From contig CM073495.1 in assembly GCA_037074585.1 (NCBI GenBank), forward strand, positions 54,887,001 through 54,951,000: a stretch of 64,000 nucleotides of DNA, given 5' to 3'. The stretch is from Biancaea sappan. Its lineage: Eukaryota > Streptophyta > Magnoliopsida > Fabales > Fabaceae. Shown here in pieces: positions 9,095 through 22,049 of the stretch. The notes beneath the pieces were generated by a model, which saw only the letters and a program-made list of their open reading frames with translations, had not been told where the DNA came from and ran no database searches. The position numbers and the translations under genes were made by a program. Position 1 is the stretch's first letter. Each line of letters opens with the position of its first letter.

Positions 9095-11557
9095 TGTAAT
9101 ATCCCAAGAATTTATATGAATATTTAAAGCCTATTTTGAAGTTTAGTGAAAAATTTAATTACGTGGAAAATTTGCTTTTTGAATTAGTGAAGAAAATATG
9201 GAAATAGAAATTTTAATTTTTAATATAGGAAATTTTTACAAATTCTCAAGGACTAAAGTGAAAAGAAAAGAAAGTATAGAGGACTTTTGAGAAATGACCA
9301 AATAGGAACCTGAGAGGAAGAATAAAGCTTATGAGAATGAATTATGAGTCCGGTACCGAAAAGATGATGGATTCGAGGTTAAAGTGGTATTTGAGACATC
9401 GAGAGGGATTAAAGTGAACAAATCTTATAAGCTAAGGTGGCTATGAGTGATTTTATCGAAAAAGAAATTTGTGGGGCCCACGCGTATACATTTCCTCTTA
9501 TTCTTTTCTTTCTCTCATTTCTCCCGTATGCTTCCTCACTTTCTCTCTCTCTCTCGATTATGCTTGCAAAGGAATTTCTTCATCAATCATTCATGCAATT
9601 TTTGCACGGGGAAGGAAGCTATGAAAGTTCGGATGATTGGTAAGTTGATTTTCTTCTTCTTCTTCCTCTTATTACAAGACCAAATCCTTGGTTATCATTT
9701 TGTAAAATTTTTGTAGAATATTTTAATGGATGAATTTAAGTGTGGATGTTAATCTAAAACATTCTTAGGTGGTTTATGATGTTATTAGAACAAGAAATTT
9801 GGAGAAAACTAGGAGAAATTCGTAGAATTTGGATATTTAAAAAAAGTTAGTGTTCTTGATGAAAATTTGAGATTTGAGCTTGGATTGTTGGTAGAAATTG
9901 GGGGTTTTGGTGTTAAAACACTCCTTAGACATTAAGGATGAAAACCCATGGAAGAAATCAAAAGAAATGTTGTTTTAGATATGATTTTAGGATTTTTGGA
10001 TGAAGAACATGAAGAACATCAAAAAGTTTCCCTAGAAATTACTGTTCACCGAGCAAATTTTTTCATATTTTCTCGTTACTGTAACGTTGACTCGGTCAAC
10101 GTTACTGTAGCGTTGACTCGGTCAACGTTACTGTAGCATTGACTCGGTCAATGTTACTGTACCTGCGTTGACCGTTACTGTAGCATCAGTTTTTTTTTTT
10201 TTTTAATATCGTTGAAAAGCTCTTTGAGTCTAGTTTCCAATGGTATAAGTTTCATCTGGATATTCATTACCAGTTAGGAGTTATGATTTGAGAAGTGGAT
10301 GAAGGTCGGGAGTAGTGGTAAGGAATTTCTCTATTTCGTAACCCTGATAGTTTTTATCTGGTTACAATAGGAATGGTCAAGGTGCAAGGTGGAAGTGCCG
10401 AGAGCGTGAAATCCAGGTGAGTGGGTTAATACTTGCTATGATTAAATATCTGTTATTGACTTTTTGCATCATAGTGGAAATATGTTGTATATCCAAGTTT
10501 GAAGAGGATGATGTGGAACGATGATGCATAAACAATTGTGGAACGTGTCTGGTAATGTATATAATTATATTTTCTTATTTTCTCATGAATGGAGGTTATA
10601 TGATGGATTGTCAATGACATGTGAACTGAGTTGAAATATATCATACTTTGATTATTGAGTTCGTTCATATGCGGATAGTTGAAGTATGTTATTGTTGAAT
10701 AATTGTTCTATATTATGAATTATATTGTATACATGCTATGTTGCTAGAACCATATTGATTATGTTGTGACTTGAATTGTAAATGACTGAGTTGTGTGTGT
10801 GGCTCAAGATTATGATTGAGCATGTTCTTGGATGTGATTGTGATTGTGTTTGACTAGAAAGGAAAGGAATGGTGGTGCACCCCATGGAGAAATTTATGTG
10901 AAGTTATAAGGGTGGAGATTATAAATGGAGCGATAAGGGTGAATGCGGCGGGGGCCGCGAGCAACGATCCAGAGGTATTCTGGACGACCCGGTTGGTACG
11001 GGAAATGTGTGTGAAATTGATTTCATCGATTGCTGTTGTGAATTTTGAATTATGTTGAAATGTATTTGATTTACTTGGATATTGTTGTGACGTATTATGA
11101 ATAATATTATATCATATGATGATCGATTTACGTATGATTGCTGCATGTTATCATTATGATGCATGATATTTTTTTTTGTCATAGTGTTATGTTATCTACT
11201 CACTGGGCACATGGTTTGCTCATACCCCTCTTATTGATATTTTTTTTCAGAGTTGACAGCTGAAGGTAAATATCGGAACAAGGAATTATGGATCCTTAGT
11301 CCATGATTACCTTTTCATTTGTTCAGGATAAAGGTATAATAGTTAAGTTTTATTCTAAGTTGTATAAATCTAGAAATCTCTGTAATCGGGTAGGTTCATT
11401 CAGTGATGTAATGTGAATAATTGTAGTATATATAGAGAACTCGTTTTGGTTGCATGAAAAAAGAATTGTATGATTTTTAAGAGAAAGATAGGCTTACGGA
11501 GGTGAAATGAAATTCACTTTCCGTGCCGGTCACGTGCTCAGATTTTGGGACGTGACA
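9095..11557 (+). repeat. 3' LTR of element 1
   Basis: At 2,463 bp it is nearly identical to 3664-6096. Part of the extra length is an additional copy of the GTTACTGTAGC / GTTGACTCGGTCAA unit around 10075-10190, so this block changes in copy number. It is followed by the TSD GTGGT. Confidence 0.93.
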
Positions 11558-12178
11558 GTGGTGCACCCCATGGAGAAATCTACATGAAGCTATAAGGGTG
11601 GAGAATATATATGGAGCGATAAGGGTGGATGCGGCGGGGGCCACGGGCAACGATTCAGAGGTATCTTGGATGACCTGGTTAGTACGGAAAATGTGTGAAA
11701 TTGATTTCACTGTTTGCTGTTGTAAAGTATTATGAATTATATTATGATCGATTACGTATGATTGCTGCATATTATCATTATGATGCATGATATTTTTTTA
11801 TCATAGTGTTGTGTTGTCTGCTCACTGGGCACGTGGTTTGCTCATACCCCTCTTATTAACATTTTTTTTCAGAGTTGACAGCTGAAGGTAAATATCTGTA
11901 CAAGGAATTATGGATTCTTAGCCCATGATTACCTTTTCATTTGTTCAGGATAAAGGTATAATAGTTAAGTCTTATTCTAAGTTGTATAAATCTAGAAATC
12001 TATGTAATCGGGTAGGTTCATTCAGTGATGTAATGTGAATGACTGTAGTGTGTATAGAGAACTCGGTTTGGTTGCATGAAAAAGAATGATATGATGCTTA
12101 AGAGAAAGATAGGCTTACGGAGGTGAAATGAAATTTACTTTCCGTACCGGTCACGTGCTTAGATTTTGGGACGTGACA

Positions 12179-12454
12179 CGTTTATTCCATAAACGCTCAA
12201 ATAAGCTATTTATCCAAACATGACCTATATATAAGTTATTTCTATAATTAAAAAGCTTATAAGGGCAAACTTCACATAAGTTCTATATAAACTGTTTCTA
12301 TAAGCTATCTTGGAGAGCGTATAAAAATAAGCTGAAAACAGCTTATTGGCATTACCATAAGCTATTTCTATAAGTTTTTTCAAACATATATATAAGTAAT
12401 TATGTCATAAGATAAGTCCAAATAGTCTCAAAATAAACTCTTCCAAACACATCA
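12179..12454. mobile_element. Right arm of the foldback MITE
   Basis: Reverse-complement counterpart of 1603-1902, beginning with the second copy of the CGTTT TSD. It contains the same AAGCTGAAAACAGCTTAT palindrome. Its end near CTTCCAAACACATCA matches, inverted, the motif near 1651-1680. Confidence 0.68.
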
Positions 12455-14151
12455 AGGTTTTGTTTGGCAAAATTAGCTGATAAGCTAGTTGAAAGCTTAT
12501 AAGTTAGCTTATTGAATTAGAAGTATTCAATAAAAGTAGTTGTTGAAGTAACTGAAAAATATAAAATAATATAAATGGACATATATTATTTTAATCCCAA
12601 AATAATATAAATGTATATATATTTTTTATTATATTTTATAAATCTATAATATATTTTTACATATATAATATATTTATGTTAGTTTGAAATGCTATCGACA
12701 AGTGTACCGAATTAACAAGTAAAATAGAAGGTGAATAGTATCAATCTCATGAGAATTATAGTAGTCAAGTATTAATTTTGCTATTTCTACACTATTTAGA
12801 CGATCGATTTTTAATGAGAGATTAAACTGAACTAGCCTAAATTAATTTATCTAAAATAAACTAAATTACTGATGATTGACTTTCGTCACAATTAAACTAA
12901 GGAAAGTGTTTAAAATATACTAATTATCAAAGTGTTAGGGATCCTATTTCATTAACCTAATTAAATTTCCTAATTTTTTAAACCAATTTAATCAAGAAAA
13001 GACAATAAAAATAATTGAATTCAGACACAGCCACACAAACAATTTATCTATTCCTAGATTAAATTAATTTGTGGCAATTATTTCAATAATCATGTTCATA
13101 TATGAATTTTCCAATTCTCTATACGAATCCTAATTCAATTCTCAAGTGACCAAATTTGAGAAAGTAGTAGGTACAAAAATAATTGCTCAATAAAAAAATA
13201 GACTTAAATTAATATGACAAGATTCAAATCATAGCATTCAAGAGAAGCTACATCTTCCCCATAACAAAAAAAATTTAGTTACTCATGATACATAAAGCAT
13301 TCACAATAACATAATTCATGAGTTTTGCCATTAAACTAAAATTGAACAAAACGAAGAAAAGATGAAGAAGATGAATTCCAATTGTGCAGCCACTTCTTCT
13401 CCCAGCAACTCCTCTTTTTTTCGTCCAAGTCCTATGTTTTCTCTCTCCAACTCCGTAGCAATCTCATTCTCTCTTTCAAATTTAAATTCAAAACAAACAT
13501 ATCCAATAAAAAACAATATAATAATAATAATTCCTAATAAAATAAAATTATAAACAAATTTTATTAATCTTAAATTAAATGCTAAAAGAAAATTCACCAA
13601 AATAAATCTTAATAAAAGTTAACTAAACTATTCTAAATTAAATCAAACTAAATAACTACACTAAATTATAAATCTTAAGATAAATCCTAAAGAAAAACTA
13701 ATTTTTTATAAAATTAAACTAAACAATTAAAAAGACTAAATAAATTCAAAAAAAGACTTAAAATCATTTATTTTATTCAATTTATAAATAAAAATATAGA
13801 AAAAAATAACTCTATAAAATAGAGTTATCAATTTATATATTTTATTATATGTAAAAAATATATTTACATATTTTATTATATTTATATTAAATATATTTAT
13901 ATATAAGGATATAATGAATATGAAATAAGTATATAATGTGTATTTTTATAAAATAATAAAGATAAAAAAGAAAGAAAAATACATAAGTTATAAGGTATAA
14001 ATTACTCAAAGCAGTTTATCAGAATAAGTTATAACTACTAAAATAAACTCGTTTACTGAACACTTTTAACGAATTTATAAGATAGTTAAATAAGTTATAA
14101 GTTAATCAAATAACCTATAAGCTAGTTTATTAGTTGCACCAAACACAGCCT
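12455..14151. mobile_element. TIR DNA element (hAT-like MITE), interrupted
   Basis: The ends form inverted repeats of about 60 bp with mismatches. The left begins AGGTTTTGTTTGGC at 12455, and the right, reverse complemented, begins AGGCTGTGTTTGG at 14151. It is about 0.54 kb once the LTR inside it is removed. No coding capacity is seen. I could not identify a convincing target duplication, so family and exact ends are tentative. Confidence 0.55.
12677..13830 (+). mobile_element. Solo LTR (1,154 bp), TSD ATTTA
   Basis: It starts TGTTAGTTTG and ends GAGTTATCA, flanked by a perfect 5-bp duplication ATTTA (12672-12676 and 13831-13835). The motif GACAAGTGTACCGAATTAAC near the start is of a kind common in plant LTRs. 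No internal domain is present. The opposing short frames at 13331-13600 are low-complexity and not genes. Confidence 0.8.
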
Positions 14152-15297
14152 AAGAAGTGCGTAGGAAAACAAGTTTAAACACATTATATTTAATAGTATT
14201 TAATTTACTTAAAAAAAACCACCAAATGCAGAAATTAAATGGAAAATAAAATCCAATGTGACTATTTTAACAAAATAATGATTTATCTAGAACCCTTTGT
14301 TTCGCAAGACGGTCACCATTTATAGTAATCATCCAGAATTGAGACCCCAAATTTTTTTTGTTCAGAGAAAGCAACGGAAGCACTATAAGGTATTTTTAGG
14401 AATCATCTTTTCTCATTTATAAAACTCTCTAGTAATATAAAACTTCTAAAATAATCACTATTCAGAACAAAACTTTCAACATAACAAAATTTCATTAACA
14501 TCTATAAATTCTTAATAAATTTCGGTAGAGTCCAAAATTTATATAACAGTCTAAATTCAATTAACTCAACATGAGAGCTCAACTCTCAACCAGCAAAACC
14601 AATCATAAATCAAGCTACAAACATACAAGATTTTTTTAAAATGTTTTTCTTTTGTCAATTTATACTTTAAATGAAGAATGATGTTTTTAAGTGTATTTTT
14701 GTAAGAGTTAATTTTCGAGATTCATGTAGTATTGAATAATTTAATAATACTTTTATTTATATTTTGTCACATAATTTATTGTGATTTAGTATAAAATTTA
14801 CATAATCTAATTTTAATTATTGTTGAGTTCGAAATTAGATTCTAAATGAAAATTACTTCAGTGTGAAGATATTAATAAAAATAATACTGAGTTTTTTTAA
14901 CACTACCAAAATGTAGTAAATATTTCTCTAACAAAATGATAAAGAGGACATCGGTTACCAAAGTGAGAGCAGGGTTGAACTTGAATACATGTAATATAAT
15001 ATTATATATGTTCTCTTCTAAGTATTTTCCGGGATATTTAATATGCATTTGTACTTCTGTTTTTAATTATTGTTGCATTGGTTCAGTTATGTGGTGTCTA
15101 GATGGTTGGATTTATATAATTTAGGACCATCTCTAGTTGGCTTTAATTATGTTCGGCTATGTCCATTGTTCTTTCTAATAATAGATTATTATATTTTAAT
15201 TTCCTTCATGTTTATTTGTTTTAAATTCTATATATACAAACATGAAATTGACCTAAGCTATAATTCATGAAATATGAACTCAAGAATGTTCATTATA
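14152..15297. other. AT-rich region without a recognisable gene
   Basis: No supported feature. Two overlapping short frames at 14936-15270 lack any family resemblance. Confidence 0.4.
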
Positions 15298-15562
15298 AGG
15301 GATTTATGTTTGAAAAGTATAAAAGGCTCATACTCTAACGTAAATTATTAGATATACATCTAATAGTCCATGTATTCCTTCTATTTTTTATTTTTTAATT
15401 TTTAAAATTATATTAAATGTTGATCAATTTGTGATCTTTGATAAAGATCGAATGATCAGTTAAAAAAATAAAAAAAAAATACAAGAAAAACATAGATCAT
15501 TTGACGTATTCAATAGTTCACATTAGAGTATGAGTCTCTTATACTTTTCAAACATAAGAGGG
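15298..15562. mobile_element. MITE with TIRs of about 55-60 bp
   Basis: The left end (TTATGTTTGAAAAGTATAA ... CTCATACTCTAA) is repeated in inverted orientation at the right end (TTAGAGTATGAG ... TTATACTTTTCAAACATAA). A second small hairpin lies in the middle (GATCAATTTGTGATC region). The superfamily is unknown and no clear TSD was found. Confidence 0.6.
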
Positions 15563-17220
15563 AATCCTCTTTACTTATTTAGGTGGAGCCTATAAAGAGG
15601 AAGTGAAGGGGTAAAAGAAGATTTAACTCATTGATACTGTTGGTTTCTACAGAAGATAGTTATATACATATTCACGTCTTAAAGTTTCGTGGATGTCTTA
15701 AATTCGTCTCAAAAAAATTGTTTTATACTAATTTTGTCTCATAAATTTTCAACCGATGTCAATTTCATTTCTATTACTAACCTTTTTTAAATTATGGATG
15801 AAAAATACTGACATTCACTCTTACATGAAACATGTCACACCATCAACATGTTGTACATATGTCAAACAAACATGTCATATAAAATGAAAAAAAATTACCA
15901 TTTTACTTTTCAAATTCTTCCTCCATGTCATATGCAACTAAAAAAATTACCATTTTACTTAAAATATATGAGAATGGTTTGAATTTTGTAGCCAATGAAC
16001 TAGTGTCTTTTGTTGAAATTCTGCATTGGCTCTTTATAGCTTTGATGGTAATAACGCCTCTACCCTCTAGCTTGTGTTTATATATTTTAATATATGTCAC
16101 AACCAGTGGTTCTACTTCGACTTACTGTTTTATAACTACATATGTACGTACATATATATAGTTACCTTTTCTTCTGTCTTTTTGCAAAAAAAAATTAAGC
16201 AATACATACATAAAAAGAATATATGAAATTAAGGTTATTAATAATTTAAAAAGATTAAAAAATTAATATTTTATAATTATATATTATTTTAAATAAAATT
16301 AATAAAACATTTTTATTGGAAAATTAAAATATTTAATTAGTTAAATAAAAAAAGGAACTAATGGGCCATGTGTCTGGGTGTGGTACTAAAAGTTGGCCCA
16401 TTCAAAAGACCAACTCTTGACGAACTGATCTATTTAACGAAAGCTCAAATTCTCTTATGGCCCAAGTAACAAAAGGCATGCTCAAAACCTAAAATCACTG
16501 GGCTTAAGGATGGCACAAGTAGCAATGAAAACCATAGATTAAACAATCTGACCGAAATAGTTGGTTTAACCAAGAACCAATTATAGGACTAGTTTAATTG
16601 ACTTAAAAAATTGGTCAATCAAAAAAAATAGTTAAAAATTGATTAAACTGATTAAAAAATAATAAACTGATAAATTGGTTGACCATGATTTTGTCCAAAA
16701 AAAATTACTATTTACAAAAGCACAATTATTTCATCTTATGGGAGACTTAACAAACTTTTAATTTGTTTTTTTTTTATCTTTTTGTTTCTTTTCTATCATG
16801 TTATATTAATATTATTTTTTTCACAAAAATAAATAAGAAAACAAAAAAAGAACATGCAATTACACATTTATTAATTTATTAAATTAAATATTTTTAAAAT
16901 ATAAAATTAAAAAAATATATAAATAATTATTACCGGTTAGATCTCAGTTTGACCAGTGAATCATAAATCAGTACCTCCACCGATTCAATAACTAATTTAA
17001 TTTTTAAAACATTGATAAGAAACTATATATATATATATATATTAATTTCTTGTAAGTCTGCTGATTTGTTCTTGCTTCTAATTATCTTTGTTATGATAGA
17101 CTCCTAAATTATAATTAAAACATTCAAAGTTAGCATTTTTTCACCATCATAAAAAGGAAAAACAAAAAGTGGACCTAGTTATATTAATAGATTCTTTATC
17201 ACAAATGTTAGAGTTATCTT
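15563..17220. other. AT-rich region, repeat fragments only
   Basis: 15670-15960 resembles, in inverted orientation, parts of 21000-21480, so both are copies of a dispersed repeat. 16520-17020 has degenerate motifs around GGTTTGACC-type words. AT runs lie at 16145-16165 and 17024-17042. No gene is seen. Confidence 0.4.
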
Positions 17221-17959
17221 GTCTTGTCCTGAATCTTTAAGCACGGATCAATAATTATAAAAATAACTGAAGAGGGACAATTGGGCTTGGAATCTTCTTA
17301 GACAAATTGTTCAGAGTGGATTAATTAGATATTTAGAATTTAGTTGTCTCCTTCAATAACAACTTTGTTCATTAAATTAATAAAAAAAACGTTCATGTCA
17401 ATTTTGCTGAATAAATAAAAAGTCAAATATGAGTAAAAATCTCATTTCCTAAATAAAAAGTCATATAATTAAGGCTACAGAAAGTTCCGCCAGTTGATTT
17501 TTTCCTATTTGAGAGGGAGAATGGACTTAGAATCTTCTTTGACGAATTGTTTAGCTTGGATTAAAATTAGATATTTAGAATTCAATAGCCTTCTTCAAGA
17601 ATAGCTTTGTTTATTAAATTAATAAAAAAATGTTCTTGTCAACTCTGCTGAATGAATAAAATGTCAAATATAAATAAAGAATCATCTCATTTCCTAAATA
17701 AAAAATAAATATAATTAAGGATTAATTAGATATTTAGGCTTGGAATCTTAGACGAATTGTTCAGGGTGGATTAATTAGATATTTAGGATTCAGTTGTCTT
17801 CTACAATAACAACGTTGTTCATTAAATTGAAAAAAAAGATGTTAATGTCAATTCTGCTAAATGAACAAAAAGTCAAATATAATTAAGGTGCGAATCTTCT
17901 TAGAAAAATTGTTCAGAGTTGATTAGTTAGATATTTAGAATTTAGCTGTCTCTTTCAAT

Positions 17960-19603
17960 GATGGCAATGGAGCGGGTTTTTCACTACCCGTCCCGCCCCG
18001 CACACATACCCACTGCCATGTTCTTGTCCTGTTGTCTTGTTGGTTTTTTTTTTTATTTTGTCCCATCTCTAAATCCGTGAAAAATTTCAGTACCTCGCCC
18101 AGTCCCGCCTTGCCCCGCCCCGAATACATCCTATTGAGTATTTTCCCGTATTTGCACACGAAGCCAAACCCAAATAAGAGGAGTTGTAATGGAAATGACG
18201 AAAATTATTTTTTAAAAAAAGAATAATATAGTTAAATCCTACTGACAATATACTTTAACAGAACCTTGAGAAAATTATAACAAAACATATATATCCCATT
18301 AAACCAGACAATTATATCACATATGCATCATCTAAGATAATTAATATAGGTTAAGAGATGTTGCTTCATAACCGGCAGAGATGTTGAGCATGTTAAAAGA
18401 TGATATAGGTTAAAGTAACCAACTGTTAAAGCTGATGAAAAACATTATAATCAATTCCATGTAGATACCACAACTTCCTAACATACTACCTTTAGTCATC
18501 TTTCAGTTTAGTTAAAAAAAATGATATCATGCATATAATTAAACAGAAATTAGTATATATAAATGATAGAGCAGATACACATCAATATTTCAGAGATTAA
18601 GGCATAACAATCCGATCCTTTTAGCATGACTAGATTTTCAGAGCAATGATAGTTCATATATGTCCAAATTAAAGACTTCCAGAAGTAAAAGCACAGTTTC
18701 ACAAATTTTTGTGAATGGTACCCCAAAACTCAAAGAGTATACTCCTCTTGTTACTTCATTACATTTTAGCTATTTAAATTAGAGTACTTTCCTACAAGAT
18801 AAGAATCAAATAATATACTCTGCCACTGTGGGCATTTTCTATGTTGAAAAGCTAATGTAGACAACAATTTCATTCACTTATAATGTGTGACAGAAAGAGG
18901 TTCTTACACTTGTGAAATAAGATTCTAGGTTGTGCATCTTTGTTTTTCCTTTATGTTGTTACTGCACATCATGTAACTTGCTGATGCAAGTCTTTTTATT
19001 CACTTGTTGGAAGTTTTAGAGTGTCTAAATTACAATTAAGTAGTCTTAAAAACTATTAACTTATATTTTGATTCTGTTGATCTACCTTGTTCGGGTTGGA
19101 TAATTCAACTAGAGTTGAGACTATAACTTTCTAAGGTCTTTTTCTAATTCCCCAAAATTAATTAGTTGGTATCTTAAATCCCTAATTCCCCATTTCATAT
19201 TCTAGCAGAAACCAACAAGTGAATGAACCAAGTAAATCAACACCCATTAAATTAGAACATAAAACCACAATACCACATAACTTGGAAAATTTTTAATCTT
19301 GACTAACTTACCTCACGACCTTACTGTAGATAAGATGAAGACCACCGAGTGCAGGACGGAGGAGTGAGAATGAAAGGTCGAAGGGTACGACGGACAGAGG
19401 AGGAAGCCACGCATGACTGACGGGTGGAGGAGGAAGCCATGCACAATGACAATGCTGACGGGAGTCCGGTCCCTCCCTGGATGAAGACGAAGGAGGGCTC
19501 AAGAGAGGCAGAGGCTTATTAAATTTCAGATTCGTGCTAGCATTTGGGGAAAATGGGAAATTAGGGCAACAATAGATTTAGTTTTTTTTTCTTTTATATA
19601 TAT

Positions 19604-19641
<38 letters not shown>

Positions 19642-19785
19642 GGGGTGGGGAAGATATTGCCCTAAACCCACGATTGCATGTTCGGAGAATTCTCGATCTC
19701 ATCTCGTTCTTTGGTCAACATTTGAATAACCCGGCTCGAACGGGACAGGACGGACCGAGTTAGCCCTTGGGTAGAAATTGCCATC
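17960..19785. mobile_element. Non-autonomous hAT-like transposon (1,826 bp)
   Basis: The ends are GATGGCAAT and ATTGCCATC, a perfect 9-bp inverted repeat, followed inward by GC-rich CCCGCCCCG-type sequence in the left end and related sequence at the right. Flanking 8-mers CTTTCAAT (17952-17959) and CCTTCAAT (19786-19793) differ by one base, fitting the 8-bp TSD of hAT elements. Neighbouring array units show the empty site. No transposase is visible. A TA microsatellite lies at 19606-19640. Confidence 0.75.
19606..19640. repeat. (TA)n microsatellite
   Basis: About 35 bp of alternating T and A, interrupted once, inside the hAT-like element. Confidence 0.9.
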
Positions 19786-20595
19786 CCTTCAATAACAAAT
19801 TTGTTTATTAAATTAATAATAAAAAGAGTTCATGTCAATAATTCTGCTGAATAAATTAAAAGTCAAATATAAATAAGGAATCATCTCATTTCCTAATTAA
19901 AAAGTCATATAATTAACGCTTCAGAAAGTTCCGACAGTTGATTTTTTCCTCTTTGAGAGGGAGAATGGACTTAGAATCTTCTTTGACGAATTATTTAGCT
20001 TGGATTAAAATTAGATATTTAGAATTGAGTAGCCTTCTTCAATAATAACTTTATTCATTAAATTAATAAAAAATGTTCATGTCAATTTTGCTGAATGAAT
20101 AAAATGTCAAATATAAATAAAGAATCATCTCATTTCCTAAATAAAAAATAAATATAATTAAGGATTAATTAGATATTTAGGCTTGGAATCTTAGACGAAT
20201 TGTTCAAGGCGGATTAATTAGATATTTAGGATTTAGCTGTCTTCTACAATAACAACATTGTTCATTAAATTAATAAAAAAATATTAATGTCAATTCTGCT
20301 AAATGAACAAAAGGTCAAATATAATTAAGGTGCGATAAAAGGTCTTCTACAATAACAACGTTGTTTATTAAATTAATAAAAAATGTTAATGTCAATTCTA
20401 CTCAACGAACAAAAAGTCAAATATAATTAAGGTGCGATAAAAGGTTAAATATAAATAAGGAATCATCTTATTTTTTAAATAAAAAGTCAAATATAATTAA
20501 GGTTTCAGAAAGCTCCAACCAGTCGATTTTCTCCTATTTAAGAGAGAGAATAGACTTAGAATCTTCTTAGACGAATTGTTCAGGTGGATTAGTTA

Positions 20596-20825
20596 GGGCC
20601 TGTTTAGTTTGGGTATTTTTTGTTTTCATTTTCACTGAAAACAGAAAATGAACTTAAAAATACGTTTGGTTGAGTTAATTGAAAACGTTTTCTTGAAAAC
20701 ATTTCTTAAAATAAGGCTAAATCTAAAAACACAAAAAAAATGTTTTCAGTGTTTCAGGAAATGCATTTCAGAAAATGAAGATTGAAAATGAAAACAAGAA
20801 ATATTTTCACAAACCAAATAGACCC
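20596..20825. mobile_element. Tourist-like (PIF/Harbinger) MITE, 230 bp
   Basis: The terminal repeats GGGCCTGTTTAGTTTG and, inverted at the right end, GGGTCTATTTGGTTTG are flanked by the 3-bp TSD TTA (20593-20595, 20826-20828). Neighbouring array units give the empty site. No coding capacity. Confidence 0.75.
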
Positions 20826-20990
20826 TTAGATATTTAGAATTCAGTTGTCTTTTTCAATAACAATTTTGTTCATTAAATTAATAAAAAAAAGTTCATATCA
20901 ATTCTGCTAATATAAAAAGTCAAATATAAATAAGGAATATCTTCTCATTTCCTATATAATTAAAAGTCAAATATAGTTAAGGCTTCAGAA

Positions 20991-22049
20991 AAAAAATTTC
21001 ATAAAATATCTCGAAAAACATCTTGTTCATTACGGCAATATGTGTACACACATTTCCCAAACTCTTATATACAGGACATGTCACTATGAACGTGCTGTGC
21101 ACGTGTCAGTTACATAATATACAATAAAAAAAAATTACCATTTTACTCCTTAAATTCTTTCTCTTTTTTTCTCATCCCACTTTCCCTATTCGCTTTTTCT
21201 CCCTCTGCAAATTAAATATGAAGAAGAAAAAGAGGGGGAAAAATGCCAAGGGTATATATAAATTAATCAAAATATACACATGGCTTCAAACATCATCATC
21301 ATCATCGTGTTGACAGTAACTTTTTTCACGAGAGCGTTCACTTTGTATTTGTTATTCACACCTTAGAGACAGAGTTAATAGTATAGAAATGAAATTGATA
21401 TCAATTAAAAATATGTAGTATGAAATTGACACAAAAAAAAAAAAAGAGGACCGAAATAAAACTTGGGTTAAACTTTAAAGAAAAAAAAATACTTTTACCT
21501 CTATATAAATATATCTTCTGAATTAGATAATTACTAATTACAGTTCATCATACCTAACTAATTCTATGCTATATATATCATTTTATGATAAGACTTTCTT
21601 TTTAACCATCTAATTATGAAGCACTTTGAATATTTAGGTTGAGTGTTAAAATAAAATAGAGAGGGAGAGAGAATGAAAAATGAACAGAGAGCGAGGAGAA
21701 AATAATGGGCTACATTGTATTAAGATCTGTGTGTTTGCAATGAGGAATTACAAGTTGGAGCAACTACAGCCTGGAAAGAGCAAGTTGATAGCAAGCCACA
21801 GGCAACAGGTTGGAAGGAGCACATGGAGAAGCAGCTATTGTGGACTTTAACATGGTGGAATGTGAAGGTGAAGGAGGAACGAGGTATAAGCATAATAGAC
21901 TTTAACAGAGTGAACAGGACATAGATTGTATAAAGTTCCTTAGCCAATAATTTGAGAGTATGAATTGAGTAACGCTTTCACAATGGAGACTTGGAAATTT
22001 ACAAAAAACGAGTTGATGGATTTATTCAAAATGGTGGGTATATATATGT
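20991..22049. other. Upstream region of the ankyrin pseudogene
   Basis: 21000-21480 holds a dispersed repeat also seen near 15670-15960. 21930-22040 is homologous, in inverted orientation, to 63535-63700, which marks it as the ancestral 5' flank of an ankyrin gene duplicated elsewhere in the window. The minus-strand frame at 21720-21947 has no support. Confidence 0.5.

Larger units (their letters stand above)
3664..11557 (+). mobile_element. Non-autonomous LTR retrotransposon with two cargo genes (element 1)
   Basis: This is a complete element of 7,894 bp with two long, nearly identical LTRs, a tRNA-Met-type primer binding site (6100-6111) and a purine tract before the 3' LTR. Its 5-bp TSD GTGGT (3659-3663, 11558-11562) lies inside solo LTR A. 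The 3.0-kb internal region has no frame resembling gag, protease, reverse transcriptase, RNase H or integrase. It instead holds an antisense gene (6553-7017) and a sense gene (8232-8780) that are diverged paralogues. The primer site and the TGTAAT...GTGACA ends suggest a relation to tRNA-Met-primed Ty3/gypsy elements, possibly the Del/Tekay group, but this is inference. Mobilisation would need proteins from another element. Near-identical LTRs suggest fairly recent insertion. Confidence 0.92.
1903..12178 (+). mobile_element. Solo LTR A, interrupted (1903-3663 and 11558-12178)
   Basis: It begins TGTAATATCCCAAG at 1903 and ends GGGACGTGACA at 12178. It is flanked by the perfect 5-bp TSD CGTTT (1898-1902, 12179-12183). 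Without the element nested in it, it is about 2.38 kb, and it is homologous along its length to the LTRs of that element. No internal domain or second LTR of its own remains, so it is a solo LTR made by LTR-LTR recombination. It had inserted in the foldback MITE before the nested element arrived. It contains tandem ACTGTAGC / GTTGACTCGGTCAA motifs at about 2870-2955. Confidence 0.9.
17221..20990. repeat. Degenerate tandem array, unit about 150-240 bp, broken by two insertions
   Basis: Recognisable units recur at about 17311, 17549, 17760, 17911, 19997, 20204 and 20579. They share words such as TTAGATATTTAGAATT, TGTTCATTAAATTAATAAA and AAAGTCAAATATAA. Unit length varies because parts are deleted. 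The array is interrupted by an hAT-like element (17960-19785) and a MITE (20596-20825). Uninterrupted units provide the empty-site sequence for both insertions. No coding capacity is seen. Confidence 0.75.

Noticed and set aside
13331..13600. Opposed short frames within the solo LTR
   Set aside because: Low-complexity and overlapping on both strands, inside an element with matching TSDs.
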